Origin: Anniella stebbinsi
Taxonomy: Eukaryota; Chordata; Lepidosauria; Squamata; Anniellidae
Length of the DNA: 64,000 nt
NCBI GenBank assembly: GCA_029215795.1
Contig: JARDYH010000003.1
Span: 31,931,001-31,995,000, forward strand
Direction: 5' to 3'
Position numbers and translations under genes: made by a program. How positions within the stretch are numbered: the first letter of the stretch is position 1; each line of letters begins with the position of its first letter. Below, piece by piece: positions 57,543 to 64,000 of this stretch. The notes under the pieces were generated by a model, which did no database searches, had not been told where the DNA came from, and saw only the letters and a program-made list of their open reading frames with translations.

Positions 57543-58092
57543 GACAGCTGTGAAGGCATGAACAACAGGTACAATATTGCTTCCCTTTCCACACGTTCAC
57601 TGAACACAGTAGCCCTATTCAGGCATTGAAAAGTGTCGGGTTAAACAAGGGAGGAGGGAGGCTAACTTTGCCCCCCCCCTTTTGTATGTTTCTATTGCAT
57701 GCTGGACAACATTCTGAATAGGGTAAGTGCTTCCTGCAACCATGGAGATTGTCCATGTGATCTGAGACACTATTATGACCCTTTATCAGTAGGGAGAGAA
57801 ATACAACGTTTAGAAGTGATCACATCCTAATTGCATGGCGAGAGAGTATCTCTAAAGGTCTCTTGTTGGCCATTGAAAATGTTCTGGTTTTTATGTCTCC
57901 TCAGCAGACAAAACAAGAGGAAAGCTATTTTCAAAGCCTGGTCATTACATCCCAGTTTGAATTTAATATATTGCTTTGAAGCACACTTTCTGTATTCCTC
58001 CATTTTCCCTCTGTGTCGTTCTGTACTGTCCTCTTGTATTATTCATCTCCATGGTATCTATTCACCAGTCAGCCTGCACTTCATAATGCTAT
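57543..58092. other. Intergenic, no recognised feature
   Basis: A possible DNA-element remnant, 'ccctattcaggcattgaaaa' with 'cattctgaataggg', lies at 57613-57723. No gene. Confidence 0.35.
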
Positions 58093-58215
58093 TCTAGATT
58101 TTTTCCAACCTGGTGCCCTCCAGATACATTGGATTACTACTCCCAACATCCCCAGCATAACCAGTGGCCATGCTAACTAGGAATGATGGGAGTTGCAGTC
58201 ATACTACTCACATAC
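58093..58215. repeat. Palindromic MITE, family B (copy 4)
   Basis: 'ttccaacctggtgccctcca' and 'ggattactactcccaacatc' pair with 'ggaatgatgggagttgcagt'. Confidence 0.65.
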
Positions 58216-58458
58216 CTTCATCCCTAGTTCTTGATTTCTGTAATATGTCCAGTACTCAATCTCGAATAGTCTTACTTGATACAATTCTTTAAAACTGTAT
58301 GATTGATCAGTTATCCTTCTCAGATACCTCCAAGCTTTTCATGATGATTTTGCAGTCAAAAAATGATCCATGCTCATTCAAGAGATGACTTGCCTTGACA
58401 GATCATTTGAGGTCTGCTTGTCTGGAGAATGGCAGCTTGTGGTAATGGGTGGGATCCA

Positions 58459-58790
58459 GTCTGAGGCTGCCTCTACGCGAGATGTTTAAAGTTCTTTCAA
58501 GGCGCATTAAAATTTTTACCTCTACAAGAACGGAGCGCAAATTGGGCATAGAGGCGCGTTTTCTCTCCGATTATGCGCATTATCGAATGCGTGTTAAATA
58601 GCGAGTTTTATTTTGCTCCTGCCGTTAAAGCGCATTTTGACTATGTGAACAAGCGATTCTCCGCATTAACTACTTGTAAAGCACATTTAAAACAACCGGT
58701 AAGGTCACCTGTTGAGTGCTCAATTTCCTCCTGCATACAAGCATTTACAATAAAGCGCTTCTGAGAAGATGCGCATAATCGGAGGAACGG
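58459..58790. repeat. MITE, family D (longest copy)
   Basis: Left end 'gtctgaggctgcctctacgc'. Contains 'tacctctacaagaacggagc', 'ccgattatgcgcattatcga' and, near the right end, 'gatgcgcataatcggagg'. Confidence 0.6.
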
Positions 58791-59340
58791 GCATCAAATG
58801 GAATCCATCTAGAGGGGGTCTGCTTGAGCTGCATTTTGTTTTGACCCAAATCAATAGGTCAAGTTGCCCTGTTCTATGTCCCATTGATTTCAGTGGGAAT
58901 GAAGGGCAACTCACTTAATCTGGATCCAACCCAATATCCTCTTTGTTGTTGCTGCTGCTGCTGCTGCCTGGAGTTCTTTAAGCATGACACCAGCTGAGTG
59001 ACGACTCTTATGAGTGTTAGCTGTTCCCAATGGAAGAGAAAGTTTGGTTGAATTCTGGTTGCTAAAGTTCCTGTTATTCAAATGCAATGCTTTTCTTAAT
59101 GGAGGCAATTCGCAGTCAGCTGCTGCCAGCCATTCATTGCACAGAGATCAAGTGATGTATATGTATGTGTAAACTAGGTCAAAAGCTGTAGTCCTGTGCA
59201 CAATTAAGTGGGAGGAAATCTCATTGAACTCTAAGAAATTCTGAGAGCCAAACTAGACAAGAGGTAAATCATGCCATTAGCAGTTACATGGATGGCAATT
59301 TAGAATAGCACGTGTGTGTGTTGGGAGGGGGGCAAACTAG

Positions 59341-59968
59341 TAGGGCTGTGCACGGACCCTCCAATCCAATCTGGATCCTGATCTGGGAGGTCTGGATCAA
59401 ACCCGATCAGACCCGTGTCGGATCGGGCCCAATCTGATCCACCTCGGTTCTGGATCTGGCTCCGGCTCCGTTCCGGATCTGGCTCCGGATCCGTTCTAGG
59501 CCCATGCAGGGCCCTCCCTCCTGCTCTCCCCGCTCCCTCCCTCCCTCCCTCCCTCCCTCCTCAATCGCCCTGCTTACCTGCAGCCTCCGTCATGTCGTCC
59601 TCTGCGTCATCCTGCCTCCTCAATGTCGGCCAGCCACTTTCCCGCTCGTGGCGGGTGATGACGTCACCTGGCTCAAACGGCAAATGCAGTGCTCTAGATG
59701 CATGAGCAGGAAAGCAGCCAGCCGACATCGAGGAGGCAGGATGACGCAGAGGACGACACGAAGGAGACTGCAGGTAAGGAAGGCAATTGGGGGGAGGGAG
59801 GGAGAGAGCAGGGAGGGAGGGCTCTGCATGGACCCAGAGCGGATCTGGATGGCGGATCCAATCTGGCCTGATCTGAGCCCAATCCGATCCTGTTTGGGTT
59901 GGGCCCAGATAAGGCCAAATCAGGCTGATCTGCTCCAGATTCGGGATCCGGCTCCGGTCACAGCCCTA
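59341..59968. mobile_element. Non-autonomous hAT-like element, copy e (628 bp, one hairpin)
   Basis: Termini TAGGGCTGTGCACGG and GGTCACAGCCCTA with an exact 8-bp duplication CAAACTAG (59333-59340, 59969-59976). The interior is a single long imperfect hairpin around GGTGATGACGTCACC, which holds a perfect CRE, TGACGTCA, at 59659-59666. A (CCCT)n tract lies at 59530-59561. Subterminal DNA has GGATCTGG/GGATCGG words in place of pure GGATCGG. Confidence 0.92.
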
Positions 59969-60257
59969 CAAACTAGGGCACAGGGGATAGAGTGTTTTCT
60001 TTTGGTCTTAACCCTGTGCCTCCCCCTATGGTCCTGATCCATCAGCAACCTGTTATGTGCATTGGAGGAAAAGTGCTAGTGGGAGCTTTCTTTCAATGCA
60101 AATAACAAGACTGGGACCACTGAGTATGTCTGTAGGGGGGGCATTAAAGTCCCCTGCACCAATTCCAGGGGCTTGATATTGATCTGAGCTTCACCCTTGC
60201 TATTTACTTTTTAAAAGCAATTCATGGTATCTCTTGTAATTTGGCCCTGAGTAAGCA

Positions 60258-60415
60258 AGCTTAGGATGCTGCCTTATGTGAAGTCCGGCCATTGGTCCAT
60301 CTAGCTCAGAATTATCTGCACTGACGGGCAGCAATCTCTCTGAGCCCTATCTGGAGATGCCAGAGATTGAACCCAGGACCTGGCATGTGCTCCACTGTTA
60401 AGCCACAGCCCATCC
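60258..60415 (-). repeat. tRNA-derived SINE (type 1), reverse
   Basis: 'gctgccttatgtgaagtccg' and 'ggtccatctagctcagaatt' (tail side), then the B-box region in reverse, 'gattgaacccaggacctgg'. Confidence 0.75.
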
Positions 60416-60686
60416 CTTAGGGCTGTACTGGAGAACTATTGATGGGAAATGGTCTTCCATGACAGTTCCTGCTGCTTCCTATCTTATAATTTTATAGTAG
60501 AAAGCAGCAAGAACTGTCATGGAAGATAATTTTTAATTCTTATATGTGTAGTTATTTAAGGGGCCCTCTCTCGTCATGCATTTGACACTTGCGTAGATAT
60601 TTCGGCATTTCCAGAAAACATAGCAGTTTTTAGAACAACTAGTCCTTGCCTCTATAGTGAAGAAGCTGGTAAGTACACACTACAGC

Positions 60687-62358
60687 AGTAGAGGCTGCAG
60701 GCTCCGATGTCAGTTGGGCAGTGAATCCATTCCGGATTTCCTTCAGAAGCAGTCAGAACTAGGGGTGTGCACAGACCCCCCCAGATCAGATCGGGACCTG
60801 GATCGGCACCTCCAATTTTGTCCTGGATCGGATCAGACAAAATCGGAGGCCCCCGGACTGGATCGGGTCCGATACCGATCCAAAAATCGGACATCCGATT
60901 TTTGGATCGGCCACCATTCCCCCCCCCCCCATAGACTTGCATTGGGGGAAAGAAAGCTTTTCCCCAATGCAAGTCTATGAGGAAAAAATGGCGGTGGGTG
61001 GGTGAGGGGGGCCTAACTCCCTCCTCCCCCCAGGGCCATCCGATGTGGACGGCCTCGGCAGGTAAGCCCCCTCCCCCTCCCCCTGCTTACCTGCCGTGGC
61101 CGTCCATTCCCATCCGCCGCTGGCCGCTACTGCGAGCAGGCTTCGCGGCTTGCCCCTAGGTAGCGCGCCAGGTGATCATCACCTGATCATCATCAGGTGA
61201 TGATCACCTGGTGCACTACCTAGGGGCAGGCTGTGAAGCCCGCTTGCAGTAGCGGCCAGCGGCGGACGGGAGCAGACGTCCCCCGAAGGTAAGCAGCGCG
61301 CGCGCGTGCGGGGCCCTTCCCCCCCTCCCCCCTGCTTACCTTCGGGGGACATCAACTCCCGTCCGCCGCTGGCCGCTATTGTGAGCGGGTTTCACGGCCT
61401 GCTCCTGAGTAGCACGCCAGGTGATGTCATCACCTGATCATCATCAGGTGATGATGACATGGCACGCTACTCAGGATCAGGCTGCGAAGCCCACTCGCAG
61501 TAGCGGCCAGCGGCGGACAGCAGTGGATGTCCCCTGAAGGTAAGCGGTGCGCGCAGGCCCCCTCCCCCCACTTACCTTTCATGGCCGTCCACTCCCGTCC
61601 GCCGCTGGCCGCTACTGTGAGCAGGCTTCGTGGACTGCTCCTGAGTAGCGCGCCAGGTGATGTCATCACCTGGCGCGTTACCTAGGGGCAGACCGTGAAG
61701 CCTGCTCGCAGTAGCAGCCAGCGGTGGATGGGAGCGGATGGCCACGGAAGGTAAGTGATGTACGCGCAGGGCCCCCTCCCCCCTCCCCCCTGCTTACCTT
61801 TCATGGCCGTCCGCTCCCATCCGCCGCCCCCTGCCCCCGTTGTCCGCTTCCATCAGCGGGTGCCTACTGGCGCCCGCCGATGGAAGCAGAAAGCCCTGCT
61901 AGGGAAGCCCCTCCCCCGCTGTCCACTTCCATTGGCGGGCGCCTGCTGGCGGCCGCCGATGGAAGCAGACAGCCACGCTAGGGAAACCCCCCTGCTGTCC
62001 GCTTCCATCGGCGGGCGCCCGCTGGCGCCCACCAATGGAAGCAGAAGTGGGAGCTAGCGGGTGCCCGCCGATCCACCGATCCATCCAATCTGGATCGGAA
62101 CCATTCCGGATCGGATTGGATTGGATCGGCCGATCCAGCGGTGAAATCGGAAATCAGATAAATCGGATAATTTTATCCGATTTCCCCCTGGATCAGATTC
62201 GGATCGTGGATCGGACCCGATCCAGTGCACATCCCTAGTCAGAACTCTAAAGGAGCTATCCAGAGTGCTGGATATAGCTCCTTTAGCGTTCTGATTGGTT
62301 TTGTCAGAAAGCCAGAGTGGATTCACCACCCAACTGACATCGCCACCAGCCTCTACTG
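60687..62358. mobile_element. Palindromic MITE, family F (copy 2), split by hAT copy f
   Basis: Ends CAGTAGAGGCTG and CCAGCCTCTACTG. Flanks cactacag and ctctacag agree at 7 of 8 bases. The MITE parts are 60687-60759 and 62238-62358. Confidence 0.8.
60760..62237. mobile_element. Non-autonomous hAT-like element, copy f (1,478 bp, about three hairpins)
   Basis: Termini TAGGGGTGTGCAC and GTGCACATCCCTA with an exact 8-bp duplication GTCAGAAC (60752-60759, 62238-62245). Hairpin units are centred near 61185, 61435 and 61665, the first two around extended GGTGATNATCACC palindromes. Many CpG positions of copies c and d appear here as TG or CA, indicating greater age. No transposase. Confidence 0.92.
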
Positions 62359-63158
62359 CTCTACAGAAGACCAGTAAAGACCAGGGCGGGAAGGATGGCT
62401 TTGTGTTTAGATGGCTCAGAACTAGTCTGTCCTTTGCTTAATGCTTGCTCCCATTTTGGCTCCCTTCATGAAATTGCAATGGAAACATTCGCTCGTCTCT
62501 TGGAGGTGCTGTGGCACATGATACTTATAAAGTGCTAAGACATCCAAAAGTGGAGAAATATTAATATTATATTTATCATTTGCCAATCTGTCTAATATGT
62601 CAAGCATGTGTGTGTGTATGCATTTCAAAATAGTTTCATCGACTCTGGCTTCTATTAATAATCATATTATTGCAGTAAGGAGTTGACGCCTCTCTCTACA
62701 CCACCTTGAAAAGTAAAAGATGTTACACGAAGTCTTGTTCCACCTATCCCCCCCCCCCCATTCTGAAGGACTGTGATGGAAAATGACACTGGAGAACTAA
62801 TATTTCAAGTTGCTATGGCAGCCAGAATACTTTTAAGACAAAATTGGTATGCTGAACATTGAAAAAACAATGATAATTTCATTTTAAATAAGACAGATCA
62901 ACTTCCTCTATAAGCTAGGCAGCACTATATCTACTATAGATTCCTATATAGAGATATGTTTGGAAGGTGTTGTCAAGAAGGCTTGCATTTTAAATGGCTG
63001 TCACATTAAAAATCTCCCATCTCAGGTTCAAATCGCCTAGTTCCTCCATTTCAGAGAGCTGACCTCTCATGTGTCGAGCATACACAGGCTGAATTTTCCC
63101 TTTGATGGCACCTGTCAATCAACACTACAAAGGAAATATCTCTCATTTCCAAGTCTTA
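62359..63158. other. Low-copy intergenic DNA
   Basis: No gene. AT-rich low-copy text around 62440-62620 could be conserved non-coding DNA, but nothing in the window tests this. Confidence 0.35.
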
Positions 63159-63501
63159 GAGCATCATTACAGGGGGAAATCGTGTTTGCTTACCGTCGCT
63201 TTTCCACCCGTGTGTTTGTCTCTCATTACTTCCTCTTTCAAAACAGGAAGTAAACAACGTGCACATGGCCCATTCAGTGGCCTGTTTTGATTGCGCTGCT
63301 TCTCCTGCACACAGCAGGAGATAGCGGCAACTTCAGTCTCAAAAAATAAGTCAGATTTAATGGGGTGGAGTTTTGTCACATGAAGAAAGCTAGAAAGGGT
63401 GGGAGGCACGCGGGAGGCAGATGATGTTGTGAGAGGGACCCGCGAAAATTTGTGAGTGGTCAGCAACGACTGTGCAATAAAACGCTTCTCTGATGATGCC
63501 T
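63159..63501. repeat. MITE, family E (copy 2)
   Basis: Left 'gagcatcattacaggg' and right 'tctctgatgatgcc' ends. The interior has 'ttcctctttcaaaacaggaa' and 'cacacagcaggagatagc'. Confidence 0.6.
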
Positions 63502-63637
63502 TTAGTCCCGTCTTCCTTGATCAGAAAAGCATTAATAGCTTGTCTCCACAGGTGTTCCATAACTAAGTGCTGGATTTGGCAAGCTCCCCTACCATTAAAG
63601 GATTCCCTTCCCCCTGTCAATCCCCTTCACTGAATTT

Positions 63638-63930
63638 ACAACTCCAACCTGATGCCCTCTAGATGTGTTGGACTGCAACTCCCATCATTCCCAGCCAACA
63701 TGGCCAATAGCTAGGACTGGTGAGACTTATTTATTTATTACATTTTTATCCCCCCTTCCTTCCATGGTAAAACTCAAGGTGGCTACATGCAGTTCCCAGG
63801 TGGTCTCCCTCCCAAGCACTGACCAGACCCAGACCGCTTAGCTTCAGCACGGTGACTGACTCATGTGCCTTCAGACCATGCCCTGGAACCTGAGTTATAG
63901 GCCAAATCATCTGGAGGGTACCAGGAGTTC
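63638..63930. repeat. Palindromic MITE, family B (copy 5), split by a SINE
   Basis: Left arm 'acctgatgccctctagatgt' and right arm 'atcatctggagggtaccagg' lie on either side of the 5S-derived SINE. Confidence 0.65.
63724..63897 (-). repeat. 5S rRNA-derived SINE
   Basis: In reverse, 63800-63850 follows vertebrate 5S rRNA: 'gtggtctccctcccaagcac' (5S ...GGATGGGAGACC...) and 'tgaccagacccagaccgctt' (5S ...AAGCAGGGTCGGGCCTGG...). The + strand left side is a LINE-like tail 'tttatttattacatttttat'. 5S homology fades after 'agcttc'. It is a retroposon, not a 5S gene. Confidence 0.7.
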
Positions 63931-63936
63931 ATCTAC

Positions 63937-64000
63937 ACCTAAGGCTGTAGAGGGAGGGAGGGGGAGGATTGCGGACTTACCTGCTTCTGCGATCCTCCCC
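63937..64000. repeat. MITE, family H (copy 2), cut by the window edge
   Basis: 'ctacacctaaggctgtagag' and 'gcggacttacctgcttctgc' match in reverse the right part of the copy at 9293-10430. Confidence 0.6.

Noticed and set aside
63800..63850. 5S rRNA gene
   Set aside because: Only about half of 5S is recognisable, it is fused to a LINE-like tail and sits inside a MITE.
10911..64000. A second host gene such as RASD2 downstream of MCM5
   Set aside because: No Ras-like motif or other conserved host exon was found; the next gene may lie beyond the window.

Overview
This is eukaryotic nuclear DNA from a vertebrate, most likely a squamate reptile. It holds the 3' half of one intron-containing gene. 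The remaining sequence is dominated by transposons typical of squamates: CR1, L2 and L1 LINEs, tRNA-derived SINEs, a 5S-rRNA-derived SINE and many palindromic DNA-transposon derivatives (MITEs). No prokaryotic operons, tRNA or rRNA genes, CRISPR arrays, viral genes or toxin genes were seen.

Region 1 (1-10.9 kb) holds the last seven coding exons of MCM5 on the + strand. They encode 285 residues, from just after Walker B to the stop codon. Introns contain SINEs, including an inverted pair, and several MITEs. One hAT-type insertion sits 122 bp before the last exon. A 3'UTR with an ATTAAA signal follows. No other host protein-coding exon could be supported. RASD2, which follows MCM5 in mammals, was not recognised.

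Region 2 (10.9-35.5 kb) is intergenic. It has a broken L2 on the - strand (14.0-15.8 kb) carrying a MITE, and a 5'-truncated L2 with an open 435-codon reverse transcriptase frame (19.1-20.6 kb). A 5'-truncated L1 has a 17-bp target duplication (21.6-22.8 kb). There are also CR1 remnants, microsatellites and a perfect 32-bp hairpin at 28.7 kb.

Region 3 (35.5-62.3 kb) is the most unusual part. It contains five complete non-autonomous hAT-like elements that share a TAGGG(N)TGTGCAC terminus, each with an exact 8-bp target duplication. A sixth, less clean complete copy lies at 9.7 kb and a truncated copy at 55.3 kb. The five share GGATCGGATC-type subterminal DNA but have different cores. One (35.6 kb) has an AT-rich tandem and inverted module that it shares with the 9.7 and 55.3 kb copies. 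The others carry one (59.3 kb), about three (60.8 kb) or seven (40.4 and 47.8 kb) GC-rich hairpin monomers centred on a CRE-like motif. The two seven-hairpin copies have identical hairpin spacing. One of them splits an L2 LINE (45.4-51.6 kb) whose 5' end is built of tandem monomers.

Region 4 (62.3-64 kb) has further MITEs and a 5S-derived SINE nested in a MITE. Nested insertions are common throughout and give relative ages. Family names for MITEs (A-J) are labels used only here; all assignments come from reading the sequence, not from database searches.
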